Shown here: piece after piece, positions 15,473 through 24,654 of the stretch | How positions within the stretch are numbered: the stretch's first letter is position 1 | Layout: each line of letters begins with the position of its first letter | NCBI GenBank assembly: GCA_015232865.1 | Contig: JADFYU010000002.1 | Coordinates: 27,070-91,069 of the forward strand | Reading direction: 5' to 3' | From: Magnetococcales bacterium | GTDB taxonomy: Bacteria > Pseudomonadota > Magnetococcia > Magnetococcales > UBA8363 | DNA: 64,000 bases | Made by a program: the position numbers and the translations under genes | The notes under the pieces: model-generated | Database searches by the model: none | What the model was told of the DNA's origin: nothing | The model's input: the letters and a program-made list of their open reading frames with translations, nothing else

Positions 15473-17590
15473 ATTTTCAGCCATTCTCATCCGCCAGACA
15501 GCTCAGGGGTCGATCCGGTTCATGCCGTTTTACAGGCATCATTCGGTTATGATCGGTTTCGGGGATTTCAGCGTCAGGTGATCGACCGAACGCTGGCCGG
15601 TGGGGACTCTCTGGTCTTGATGCCGACCGGCGGCGGAAAATCGCTCTGTTATCAAATTCCGGCTCTCCTGCGTCCGGGAGTCGGAATCGTCGTCTCTCCC
15701 CTGATCGCCCTGATGCGGGATCAGGTCAGTGCCTTGCGGGAAAACGGGGTGCGGGCCGCCTTCATCAACTCCTCCCAAGAGTCCGGCGAGGCAGCCGCTG
15801 TGATTCATCAAGCCCGTTCCGGGGCCTTGGACCTGCTCTATGTGGCCCCGGAGAGGTTGTTGATGGACCATTTTCTCGACCTGCTGGAAAGCTTGCCGGT
15901 GGCTCTGTTCGCCATCGACGAGGCCCATTGCGTCTCTCAGTGGGGACACGATTTCAGGCCTCATTATCTGGGCTTGTCCGTTTTGGCCGAACGGTTTCCC
16001 CAGGTGCCCCGGTTGGCTCTGACCGCCACCGCAGACGAACCGACTCGCCGGGAGATCATTCAACGGCTCTCCTTGCAAAAAGCCCAGATGTTTGTCGCCG
16101 GTTTTGACCGGCCCAATATTCGCTATCATGTGGTTGCCAAAGACAACCCCAAGCAGCAACTCATAAAATTTCTCAATAGTCGGCACAGCGGAGATTCCGG
16201 GATCGTCTACTGCCTCTCCCGTAAGCGGGTCGAGGAGATGGCGGCATGGTTGTGTGAAAAGGGCTGGAACGCCTTGCCGTACCATGCCGGGTTGGATACC
16301 CAGACCCGAAGGTACAACCAGGATCGCTTTTTGCGGGAGGAATCCATCGTCGTCGTGGCCACCATCGCCTTTGGCATGGGCATCGATAAACCGGATGTTC
16401 GATTTGTCGCCCACCTGGATCTGCCGAAAAATCTGGAATCCTATTATCAGGAAACCGGTCGAGCCGGGCGGGACGGGCTGCCCTCCAACGCTTTTTTAAC
16501 CTTCGGCATGGAGGATATCGCCATGTTGAACAGTTTTATCGACAAATCCGCCGCCCAAGAGTCGATTAAAAAAGTGGAACGCAGAAAGCTTTCGGCCATT
16601 ATCGAATTTTGTGAAATCGCCTCCTGCCGCCGCCAGGCTTTGATGCACTATTTTGGCGACGAATATATCAACTCTTCCTGCGGTAATTGCGATAACTGTC
16701 TGGAGCCGGTGGAGACCTGGGACGGATTGGAGGCGGCACAAAAGGCACTCTCCTGTGTTTTTCGCACCGGTCAACGGTTTGGCGCCGTCTACCTGATCGA
16801 TGTCTTGTTGGGGATTGTCAATGATCGAATCATCCAATTCGGTCATAAGGAAATATCCACCTTCGGCATCGGTAAAGATCTGAAACGGCAGGTTTGGCGT
16901 TCGGTCTTTCGTCAGTTGGTCGGTGGTGGTTATCTCTCCGTCGATTATGAGGGCCACGGTGGATTGCGTTTGACGGAAAAAAGTCGGGGCGTGTTGCGGG
17001 GAGAAGAGCCGATCCGTTTTCGTCAGGATATCTCCCGTCCCGGTCGGAGTACCCTCGAAGAGACCGATACAAGAAGCCGGGTCAAATTTTCCGATCAACT
17101 GGAACAGAAACTCTGGGATGCTCTGCACAGAAAACGGTTGCAGTTGGCTCGGGAGGAGGGGGTGCGACCAGCCCGGATTTTTTCCGATTCCATCCTCATG
17201 GAGCTGGTCAAGCTTAAACCAAAGAACACCTCCGCCATGAAAAAAATCTACGGTATCGGCCATAAACGGATTATCGATTATGGTGCCGATTTTGTGAAGG
17301 TGATCGCTGGTTTCCGGTCCGATTCCTCATCTGTTCAATCATCTTCGGCGGCCAACAATGTCGAGCAGTCCCTCTGGGAAGCACTGCGGGGAATGCGGAC
17401 GGAGCTGGCCAATAAACAGGGCATTCCCGCCTACATGATCTTCCCGGATCGAACTCTGGATGACCTGGTCGAGTGCAAACCCAGAACCCTGCAATCCCTC
17501 GCTGAGATATATGGTATCGGGGCCAATAAACAAAAAAAATATGGTCAGGCGATTTTGAATGTTATCGAAAGTCAGACAGGTCGGTTTTAA
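15473..17590 (+). CDS. recQ: ATP-dependent DNA helicase RecQ with two HRDC domains
   Basis: A superfamily 2 helicase. Walker A is [12 protein letters not shown]; the DEAH box reads [15 protein letters not shown]; motif VI is [12 protein letters not shown]. The zinc-binding region (C-x16-CGNCDNC type), an RQC winged helix and two C-terminal HRDC domains (about 17090-17310 and 17355-17575) follow. The family N-terminus (motif 0, [12 protein letters not shown]) is encoded upstream of the first normal start codon (GTG 15578). The only plausible upstream start after the in-frame stop at 15446 is ATT at 15473, with GGGAG 8 bases before it. I chose ATT (705 residues); GTG gives 670 and would lose motif 0. 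The protein unwinds DNA in repair and recombination. Confidence 0.93.
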   Translation: MFSHSHPPDSSGVDPVHAVLQASFGYDRFRGFQRQVIDRTLAGGDSLVLMPTGGGKSLCYQIPALLRPGVGIVVSPLIALMRDQVSALRENGVRAAFINSSQESGEAAAVIHQARSGALDLLYVAPERLLMDHFLDLLESLPVALFAIDEAHCVSQWGHDFRPHYLGLSVLAERFPQVPRLALTATADEPTRREIIQRLSLQKAQMFVAGFDRPNIRYHVVAKDNPKQQLIKFLNSRHSGDSGIVYCLSRKRVEEMAAWLCEKGWNALPYHAGLDTQTRRYNQDRFLREESIVVVATIAFGMGIDKPDVRFVAHLDLPKNLESYYQETGRAGRDGLPSNAFLTFGMEDIAMLNSFIDKSAAQESIKKVERRKLSAIIEFCEIASCRRQALMHYFGDEYINSSCGNCDNCLEPVETWDGLEAAQKALSCVFRTGQRFGAVYLIDVLLGIVNDRIIQFGHKEISTFGIGKDLKRQVWRSVFRQLVGGGYLSVDYEGHGGLRLTEKSRGVLRGEEPIRFRQDISRPGRSTLEETDTRSRVKFSDQLEQKLWDALHRKRLQLAREEGVRPARIFSDSILMELVKLKPKNTSAMKKIYGIGHKRIIDYGADFVKVIAGFRSDSSSVQSSSAANNVEQSLWEALRGMRTELANKQGIPAYMIFPDRTLDDLVECKPRTLQSLAEIYGIGANKQKKYGQAILNVIESQTGRF

Positions 17591-17652
17591 TACCGTCGTT
17601 CTCTTTCTGCTGCCAGCTGAACCCAGGTTTGTGAATACGACATGCGTCTAAA

Positions 17653-18441
17653 TCAGGATCTCTTTCGAGCAACATAATGGATCCACGGTGAGTGACTGTT
17701 TTCCAGCGTGCCTTCCAGCACATGTCCGTTGGTATCGTAAAGGCGCAAAACCTCAAAACCGGCATTTTGCAACTGTCTGATCTGTGTCTCTGCGGAGCTG
17801 TAATAGGTTAGTAAGGAAAAATCTATGCCACCATCCACGACGATGGCATACTCATCCGCCCATACTTGCTGATTGACAATCCGACGATAATTCCGGCTTT
17901 TGATCCACCAGTTTTTAATCTTGTTTATGGCTCGGCACGGGTTGAGGGACAGCCCGAATCTTGGAGGGCGAATCTTTTTGCTTTTGAGATGGCTGAGGTT
18001 ATGGGACGAGAAGGCCAACAGGCCATTCGGGGATAGTTTCTTATGCAGTTCGCTCAAAATAGTCAGACGATCTTCCTGGTTGACGTAATCAATTCCATTG
18101 TATGAAAAAAGTATGAAATCAAAGGATTGATCGTCTAATGAATCCAGATTTTTTGCATTGAGCACCCGTAGATCCAAGTTCGGATAGCGGGCTTTCGCTG
18201 TTTCGACCATCTTGGCGGAATAATCAAATCCGAGATAGGATGTGGTTAAATATTTCAAAAAATGGCTTGTCCGACCTGTGCCGCATCCGGCATCCAAAAC
18301 CCGTTTATCTCGGATCTGTTCGATATAATCCAGAAAGATCATCACCTCCGGGGCATGGAGCGGGGATAATTCGAGATGGGATTTGACAGCCGCATCAAAA
18401 GCGCTGACATTCGCCTTTTCAATCTGACTTGAAGGGTCCAT
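17653..18441 (-). CDS. Class I SAM-dependent methyltransferase
   Basis: A 262-residue Rossmann-fold methyltransferase. Motif I is VLDAGCGTGRTSHFLK, the acidic residue after strand 2 is in LGFDYSAKMVE, and FDFILFSYNGIDYV follows. The start at 18441 has AAAGGAG at ideal spacing. The substrate cannot be told. It is convergent with recQ and divergent from a GNAT/FemAB-like gene and a PIG-L deacetylase gene, a company often seen around glycan or small-molecule modification, which is the best hint to its role. Confidence 0.87.
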   Translation of the reverse strand: MDPSSQIEKANVSAFDAAVKSHLELSPLHAPEVMIFLDYIEQIRDKRVLDAGCGTGRTSHFLKYLTTSYLGFDYSAKMVETAKARYPNLDLRVLNAKNLDSLDDQSFDFILFSYNGIDYVNQEDRLTILSELHKKLSPNGLLAFSSHNLSHLKSKKIRPPRFGLSLNPCRAINKIKNWWIKSRNYRRIVNQQVWADEYAIVVDGGIDFSLLTYYSSAETQIRQLQNAGFEVLRLYDTNGHVLEGTLENSHSPWIHYVARKRS

Positions 18442-18710
18442 CGGTTCTCCTTTCAAGAGGTTTTTTTCTGACTTGTAAACCCCGGACGGCAGCAGTCGGG
18501 GTTGGAAGGGCTGCTCTGCCCCTTTTCCAAATGGAGGGTTCTCAATCCGGGATGATCAGAGCGGTATCCACGGCTTATGAATCGGCAGGAGTGGGTGGAG
18601 AGTAGTAATCCGGCTTCAACGATGTCAAGGCATCAAGGAGTGCATGGACACCGCTGTTCAGCGACGGCCGGCTTCTCAAGACCTACTCGCAGGCAAAAGA
18701 ATGGTGTAGG

Positions 18711-19841
18711 ATGGAGTGGATTTTCCATTTGATGAGACAAGTTGGGACGATTAAAGCCGTGCACTATACCATTGAGCTGCTGACCTCTGTTGAAGCGTTT
18801 GAACAGGGTGTTGCCGCCTGCCAAAACACTCGAATGTCGTTCCTCAACGATACCGCCTTCTACAACAACAGTCCGGCGTGGGTCCGGTTGTCCTGGGAAA
18901 TGATCGAGGTGTCACGTGGTTCTCGGCCTTTCATACTGTTGGCCAGGGATGAAATCGGTCGATTAGCCGGCTGGTGGCCGCTTTTGATCAGTAAACGGTC
19001 GCTGGGAACCCGATTGCAGGGGTTTGGTCAGGAATACTCCGACTATTGCGTTCCTTTTATCGGCCAGGATCACCTAAGCGACCAACAGACGATTATTGCG
19101 GGCTTCATCCGATTCATTTGCCAGAATAGGGCCGCATTTTCCCTCGCCTATTTCCCGGCGCTCCTATTGGACCCCAGCGCACATACCGATCCTTTTCCAA
19201 CCCTTTCAAGGAGCTGTCGGGGCTGGCTGGTGGAAAAATCGAAAGAGAACTTTTTGGTCGACTTCAAAGGGGTGAGCGATATTGAACCGCTTATGACTTC
19301 GATATTTTCCAACAAAACAAGAAAACAGCTTCGCTATGAAGTTAATCGGATGGAAAAACTGGGTGTTTTAATTTGTCAGCAATTGGACGGGCAAGGACCG
19401 TTGGACGAGGTCGAGGAATTTTTTCGCCATAACTATCAGCACGGGGCCGACTTGAAAAAGGTCGATCTTTGGTTTCGTCTGTTTCGGGCAGAGATCGGTA
19501 AAAGCGCGGCTGTATCGGTGATGCGGTTGGATGGGCAGATTCAAAACGTCATTCTCTATTTTGCCAGAGGTACGGGGGTCGATTTTTTCAGTACGGTCTA
19601 CAACCAAGACACGGCCCGATTAAGTCCGGGAAAAGTCCACCTTTTTTTGTTCATCAAAAAACTCTGTCAGCAACAGCGGTTTCACTCCCTGAATTTTCTG
19701 GCTGGGGATGAATCCTATAAACAAAAATGGGCGACGCGACAGTTTAAAACGTATCAGGTTTTTTTTCACCATCGCAATAGTCCGGTCGCTGCGTTACTCT
19801 CTTTGAAGGGGCTTTTGAAAAAAATCAAAAGAGGTCAATAA
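18711..19841 (+). CDS. GNAT-fold / FemAB-like acyltransferase (Acetyltransf_6 type)
   Basis: A 376-residue protein resembling the BioF2-like/Acetyltransf_6 family found in polysaccharide clusters. The N-terminal half includes FLNDTAFYNNSPAWVRLSWE. The C-terminal GNAT-like half includes RKQLRYEVNRMEKLG, then DFFSTVYNQDTARLSPGKVH and FLAGDESYKQKWA, which are characteristic of this family. It probably transfers an acyl or aminoacyl group to a sugar or lipid-linked precursor. The start is not certain (ATG 18711 or 18732). It is followed 2 bases later by the PIG-L gene, so the pair is one operon. Confidence 0.8.
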   Translation: MEWIFHLMRQVGTIKAVHYTIELLTSVEAFEQGVAACQNTRMSFLNDTAFYNNSPAWVRLSWEMIEVSRGSRPFILLARDEIGRLAGWWPLLISKRSLGTRLQGFGQEYSDYCVPFIGQDHLSDQQTIIAGFIRFICQNRAAFSLAYFPALLLDPSAHTDPFPTLSRSCRGWLVEKSKENFLVDFKGVSDIEPLMTSIFSNKTRKQLRYEVNRMEKLGVLICQQLDGQGPLDEVEEFFRHNYQHGADLKKVDLWFRLFRAEIGKSAAVSVMRLDGQIQNVILYFARGTGVDFFSTVYNQDTARLSPGKVHLFLFIKKLCQQQRFHSLNFLAGDESYKQKWATRQFKTYQVFFHHRNSPVAALLSLKGLLKKIKRGQ

Positions 19842-19843
19842 CC

Positions 19844-20686
19844 GTGGGAAAACTGAAACACTACCTTTTTACCAAAAAAAGTTATCGATTTTTGATCCGG
19901 GATTGGCTGCAATTGCCTGATCTTCAAGGGGCTGCCGACCTGGTCAACACCCTGCGTTTTAACCGCAATCTTCGGTCTGTGGAGCTTGAAAAACCGCCGG
20001 GAAAACGTATTTTGGTCATCGCCCCGCATATCGACGATGAGACCATCGGACCGGGAGGGGCCTTGCTCAAATCCGTGGAGGCGGGGGCTTCGGTTCAGGT
20101 TTTGTTCGTCACATCGGATGACAACCCGGAAGGAGGTCGAGTCCGGGAGGCCGAGGCTCGGGATGTTGCTGCCCAAGCCGGATTTAACTGTCAGTTTCTG
20201 GGTTGGAAGGCCGACGCCATTGCCGTGGATGGTCCAGCTGTCGATCAGTTTTGTCAGGCTGTCACCAGCTATGATCCCGATCTGCTGATGGTGACTTTTG
20301 TTCTGGATGATCATGATGATCACCGTCGCGTCAACGAACTGCTCTATAAAGCCTTTGCGACGGGCCGACTGAATCCAAAATTGGACGTCTGGGCTTATCA
20401 GGTCTATACCGCAGTTTTAGCCAATGTGGTAGTCGATATTACGGAAAAGAGCGAGCAGAAACGTGCTTTGATCCGTCGTTATGTTTCTCAGATGCGCCAC
20501 CGGGATTGGGCCAATTTTGCTTTGGGATTGAATGCCTGGAACTCACGTTTCCTGAAGAGTCGCTCCAGTGCCGCCTTTGCCGAATGTTTTTTTACCGTAC
20601 CTTTGGCAGAGTATGTCGTCGTCTGTGAAAAATATCTGGGCAATCAAAGTGCGCCAGTCTATGCCAATAAAGCGTATAGAGATTGA
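19844..20686 (+). CDS. PIG-L/LmbE family N-deacetylase
   Basis: A 280-residue protein with the PIG-L metal motif (VIAPHIDDETIGPGG near residue 60) and the second metal/catalytic stretch LDDHDDHRRVNELLY near 150-165. The family removes acetyl from N-acetylglucosaminyl groups or related substrates using zinc. A GTG start with GAGGTC 9 bases upstream sits 2 bases after the acyltransferase gene. Together they suggest deacetylation followed by re-acylation of an amino sugar; this is inference. Confidence 0.88.
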   Translation: MGKLKHYLFTKKSYRFLIRDWLQLPDLQGAADLVNTLRFNRNLRSVELEKPPGKRILVIAPHIDDETIGPGGALLKSVEAGASVQVLFVTSDDNPEGGRVREAEARDVAAQAGFNCQFLGWKADAIAVDGPAVDQFCQAVTSYDPDLLMVTFVLDDHDDHRRVNELLYKAFATGRLNPKLDVWAYQVYTAVLANVVVDITEKSEQKRALIRRYVSQMRHRDWANFALGLNAWNSRFLKSRSSAAFAECFFTVPLAEYVVVCEKYLGNQSAPVYANKAYRD

Positions 20687-20735
20687 GCGTATGTGAATAA
20701 TTTTGGTTTTGCTGAATTCGACATTGAAACGAGGT

Positions 20736-21818
20736 TCAAGGTTTGGGTGGCAAGGGGGAAACCTGGACCGAATAAATCGGCTCACCCAATCGATTTTTTA
20801 GAACGGCTCTCATCTCCTCGGCATCCATTTTATCGGGAGATGGTTTAATGTTCAGGCCGTCTTGGCAGATGATCTGGTGAACTTGCGAGGGGTCGATGGG
20901 TATTTTTTTCTGTACCTGGCCAAATCGAGCCATCAACAGTGCTCCATGGCCTTTAAACCGTTTGGCTCTCGCACCTTTGTGGGAGTGCCCGATTATAAAT
21001 TCCTCGGGGGTGCCGGCCAGACCCCGGACGACGACACCGGGCGGGTTGTCGAAAAACGGTTTGTCAAAAAAGGACTCGCCGGTAACCAGGTAGCCGCCGG
21101 AATCCGTTTGGTTGGTTCCGAACGTATCACAAAAAAACAGACCTTCCTCACTTAAATAGACATCATGGACCCCACTGTTTTCATATTCATAGCCGGTTAC
21201 GCTAACGCCATCATAGAGGCCGATCATCGATTTTTTGTTTACTTTTGGAGCTGAAAAAAGCACCACGCCATGGTATTCGGAAATTCCGTTGATATGGTTT
21301 TGATCGTATAAGACCGGGGCTGAAAAGGAGTCGTATAAAATGGGAATTTCGGCTTTGATCTGTAGAGTGTCCGGGTCGATTTCCAAAATTGTGTTGCGAG
21401 CGGTGTTGGCCACCCAGAGCGATTTCCCTCCCATGAACATGCCGTGGATGCGATCGGTCGGCGAAAGGGTGTGGATTCGGTAAACCTCCTGGAAGTTGAA
21501 GGGTAAACCGGCTGAAAAAAAAGCCTGTTTGTCGCCGCGAACGATAATGGAGACGGTGTCGATGAGAATGGCGATAAACAGATGTTTCTTGTGAATGGCA
21601 ATGCCGTAGGTGTGATACGGAAAAACCAAAAACAGCCCGTCGCGGCTCAACCGGTAGACGCCACGGTCGGTAGTGATCAGGTAGGTCTCTTGCAGGTCAT
21701 AGTCAATATCCTGAATTTTTTTGGATTGAGAACGCCCGGAAAGAGCGTGGATGGCTCGCAGGTTTCTTTTGCAGGATTTATAACTCTCCTTGAGCACTCT
21801 TAAATATTTGGATGTCAT
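20736..21818 (-). CDS. Predicted beta-propeller protein, unknown function
   Basis: A 360-residue protein without signal peptide or membrane helix. Repeated beta-strand patterns (YLITTDRGVYRLSRDGLF, MGGKSLWVANTARNTILEID and LSEEGLFFCDT) look like propeller blades similar to DUF4915-type proteins. It is convergent with the PIG-L gene 50 bases away. I do not recognise a specific family; a lectin-like or enzyme role in the same surface-modification locus is possible but unproven. Confidence 0.7.
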   Translation of the reverse strand: MTSKYLRVLKESYKSCKRNLRAIHALSGRSQSKKIQDIDYDLQETYLITTDRGVYRLSRDGLFLVFPYHTYGIAIHKKHLFIAILIDTVSIIVRGDKQAFFSAGLPFNFQEVYRIHTLSPTDRIHGMFMGGKSLWVANTARNTILEIDPDTLQIKAEIPILYDSFSAPVLYDQNHINGISEYHGVVLFSAPKVNKKSMIGLYDGVSVTGYEYENSGVHDVYLSEEGLFFCDTFGTNQTDSGGYLVTGESFFDKPFFDNPPGVVVRGLAGTPEEFIIGHSHKGARAKRFKGHGALLMARFGQVQKKIPIDPSQVHQIICQDGLNIKPSPDKMDAEEMRAVLKNRLGEPIYSVQVSPLPPKP

Positions 21819-22016
21819 GACCGGATTTTTTCCTTGTTTTTCATCTCTTCAGAAAACTGTCGATATTCTCGTAACTCTGCTCTTGAACGTCAATATTTCA
21901 CTTCTTTTTTGGTTGGTCAACCGATTAAAAAAAAGAGCGGATTACAGCAAGAATGCCCACTTTTTCCAAGTGTGTCGACCAGCCGGAATTCGGCGCAATA
22001 CCTCCCTGTTCTGTTT

Positions 22017-22757
22017 TCACGACACCTTGGCCAATTTTGAAAAATAGAACAAAAACTCCTGGTTTCCCTTTGGGCCGGTAATGGGGGAGGGGGTGGTGTC
22101 GATGGGGTGGATGTTCCAGGTTTCGCATTGACTGAGAATGGAGTCGATGGCCCGTTGGTGATGGGCGGATTCTGTAACGATGCCACCGGGACCGATGATC
22201 TGTTTGGGTAGTTCAAACTGGGGTTTGATCAAAGCCACACCCTGGCCTCCTGTTTTTAACGTGGCCAGAGCTGCGGGGAGGGCCTTTTTTAGAGAGATGA
22301 AGCTGACATCCGAACAGAGAAAATCCATAGGCTCCGGGATATGTTCTGGCATCAAATGGCGGATGTTGGTTCGATCCATGACGACAACACGGGGATCTGA
22401 GACCAGTTTCCAGTCGAGAATGCCATAGCCGACATCCAGGGCATAGACCCGTTTTGCCCCCTTTTGCAGCAAAACATCGGTAAATCCGCCGGTGGAAGCC
22501 CCGACATCCAGACAGATTAAATCGGTCGGATCAATGGCCCACTTTTCCAACGCACCGATTAGTTTCAGGCTGCCTCGTGAAACCCATTTTTTATGGTTTT
22601 TAAGGCGAATAAGAGACCCGACACCGATCAATGTGCCCGGCTTGGTTTGCGGTCGGTCGTCGACCAAAACCTGCCCGGCCATGATCATGGCCCTGGCTTT
22701 GTCCAACGGGGAGACCAGCCCGTTTTCCAGCAGCAGCAGGTCTAGTCGCTTTTTCAT
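22017..22757 (-). CDS. tlyA: TlyA-family rRNA 2'-O-methyltransferase
   Basis: A 246-residue protein. An N-terminal S4 RNA-binding domain (LDLLLLENGLVSPLDKARAM, then VLVDDRPQTKPG) is followed by an FtsJ-like Rossmann methyltransferase domain (CLDVGASTGGFTDVLLQKGA, LCSDVSFISL). TlyA homologues methylate cytidine 2'-OH in 16S/23S rRNA; some are described as haemolysins because of side effects. The gene follows dxs by 10 bases in an xseB-ispA-dxs-tlyA order well known from proteobacteria. Confidence 0.92.
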   Translation of the reverse strand: MKKRLDLLLLENGLVSPLDKARAMIMAGQVLVDDRPQTKPGTLIGVGSLIRLKNHKKWVSRGSLKLIGALEKWAIDPTDLICLDVGASTGGFTDVLLQKGAKRVYALDVGYGILDWKLVSDPRVVVMDRTNIRHLMPEHIPEPMDFLCSDVSFISLKKALPAALATLKTGGQGVALIKPQFELPKQIIGPGGIVTESAHHQRAIDSILSQCETWNIHPIDTTPSPITGPKGNQEFLFYFSKLAKVS

Positions 22758-22767
22758 GTGATCCGGT

Positions 22768-24639
22768 CTAGGCCATCATTTTGCGAATGGTGGCGGCGAT
22801 TCCATGGCGGTCCAGACCCAGTTCGGCCCGCAGGTTGCTTTGAGAGCCGTGGGCAATATTTCGATCTGGAATGCCCAGATTGCGGATTTTAAGACCCCGA
22901 TCCAACAGTCCGTCACGGGCAAAAAACTCCAATGCGGCGGCACCAAATCCACCGCAGACAGTGTTCTCTTCCAAGGTGAAGATCAGGGGGGCGGACTTGG
23001 CTGCGGTTCGGAGCAGTTGTTCATCCAGCGGCTTGACATAACGCATATCATAGACCCCAACCGAAATTTCTTCGTCTTCAAGGATCCAAGCCGCTTCCAG
23101 GGCTTCATGGATGGGGGCGCCAACGCCGACCAAAGAGACCTGATGACCCTCTTTGAGGGTGCGCCCCTGCCCCAAGGGCAGTGGGGTTGGAGTTTCAGGC
23201 GGTAAATCCAGGGCGTTGCCACGAGGATAGCGGATGGCGACCGGTCTACCCAGTTCTACGGCTGTGGCCAACATGTGACGCAGCTCATTTTCGTCGCTGG
23301 GAGCCATGATCACCAGCCCCGGCAGGGCGCGTAAAAAGGTCAAATCCAGAACGCCGGCATGGGTCGCACCGTCCGCACCCACCAGTCCGGCTCGATCCAG
23401 AGCAAAAACGACGGGAAGTTTTTGCAAAACCACGTCATGGGCCGCTTGGTCAAAAGCACGTTGAAAAAAGGTGGAGTAGATTGCAACCACCGGGATCTGT
23501 CCGTTACAGGCCAGGCCGCCGGCAAAGGTTACCGCATGCTGCTCGGCAATGCCGACATCAAAAAATCGGTCGGGAAACCGCTTTTGAAAGGCGCTCAAGC
23601 CGGTTCCCTCCGGCATGGCCGCCGTGATGGCCATTATTTTTGGATTGTTTTGCGCCAGTTCGATTAACGTATCGGAAAATACGCTGGTATAACTGGGTTT
23701 TTTCCCGTTGGCGGGCAAAACCCCGGTGTTTCGGTCAAAAGGGGAGACGCCGTGATAGGTGCAGGGGTTGGCTTCGGCGGGAGGGAATCCTTTGCCTTTT
23801 TTTGTGACCACATGAAGAATGATGGGGCCGCTGAGCTGTCTGATGTTGCTGAGAGTCGGCAGAAGCCGATTGAAATCGTGGCCGTCAACCGGGCCAAAAT
23901 AATCAAACCCCAACTCTTCGAAAAGCGTTCCGGGGATCAGCATGCCCTTCATGTGTTCTTCCGCTTTTCGGGCGGCATCCAGCAACGGCATGGATATTCT
24001 GCCCAAAACCTTGCCGGTTTCACCTTTGAGTCGGGTATAGACCGGGCCGCTCATGATCCGGCTTAAATAAGCAGAGAGGGCGCCGACATTGGGAGAGATG
24101 GACATTTCGTTATCGTTCAAGATCACCAGAAGCTTGAGATCCGAACCAAAACTACCGGCATTGTTCAACGCTTCGAAGGCCATGCCGGCCGACATGGCCC
24201 CGTCACCGATTACGGCGATGGACCAGCGATTGTTGCCTAGATTCCGATTGGCAATGGCAAAACCCAGGGCCGCCGAAATAGAGGTCGAAGAGTGTCCGGC
24301 ACCAAAGGGGTCATATTGACTTTCAGAACGCTTGGTAAACCCCGAAAGCCCGCCATCTTGTCTGATGGTGTGCATCCGGTCTCGGCGTCCGGTCAAGATT
24401 TTATGGGGATAGGATTGGTGGCCGACATCCCAGACCAGCGTGTCATCGGGAGTGCGGAAGGTGTAGTGGAGGGCAATCGTCAGCTCAACCACGCCAAGGC
24501 TGGCCCCCAGATGGCCACCGGTTTTTGCAACGGAGTCGATGGTAAATTCTCGAACCTGGTTGGCAAGCGAGGGGAGATCCTCTTCGCGCATTTTTCTTAA
24601 ATCAGATGGATCGTCAATCTTTTCCAGTAAAGGTTTCAT
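22768..24639 (-). CDS. dxs: 1-deoxy-D-xylulose-5-phosphate synthase
   Basis: A 623-residue thiamine-diphosphate enzyme. Visible motifs are the TPP-binding GDGAMSAGMAFEALNNAG with NDNEMSI, the substrate loop GHSSTSISAALG, and the transketolase pyrimidine domain (DVGIAEQHAVTFAGGLA). It joins pyruvate and glyceraldehyde-3-phosphate in the first step of the MEP isoprenoid pathway. The ATG at 24639 is preferred over a TTG 12 bases upstream, although neither has a strong Shine-Dalgarno. It follows ispA by 15 bases. Confidence 0.97.
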   Translation of the reverse strand: MKPLLEKIDDPSDLRKMREEDLPSLANQVREFTIDSVAKTGGHLGASLGVVELTIALHYTFRTPDDTLVWDVGHQSYPHKILTGRRDRMHTIRQDGGLSGFTKRSESQYDPFGAGHSSTSISAALGFAIANRNLGNNRWSIAVIGDGAMSAGMAFEALNNAGSFGSDLKLLVILNDNEMSISPNVGALSAYLSRIMSGPVYTRLKGETGKVLGRISMPLLDAARKAEEHMKGMLIPGTLFEELGFDYFGPVDGHDFNRLLPTLSNIRQLSGPIILHVVTKKGKGFPPAEANPCTYHGVSPFDRNTGVLPANGKKPSYTSVFSDTLIELAQNNPKIMAITAAMPEGTGLSAFQKRFPDRFFDVGIAEQHAVTFAGGLACNGQIPVVAIYSTFFQRAFDQAAHDVVLQKLPVVFALDRAGLVGADGATHAGVLDLTFLRALPGLVIMAPSDENELRHMLATAVELGRPVAIRYPRGNALDLPPETPTPLPLGQGRTLKEGHQVSLVGVGAPIHEALEAAWILEDEEISVGVYDMRYVKPLDEQLLRTAAKSAPLIFTLEENTVCGGFGAAALEFFARDGLLDRGLKIRNLGIPDRNIAHGSQSNLRAELGLDRHGIAATIRKMMA

Positions 24640-24654
24640 AGTATTATTCAATAC

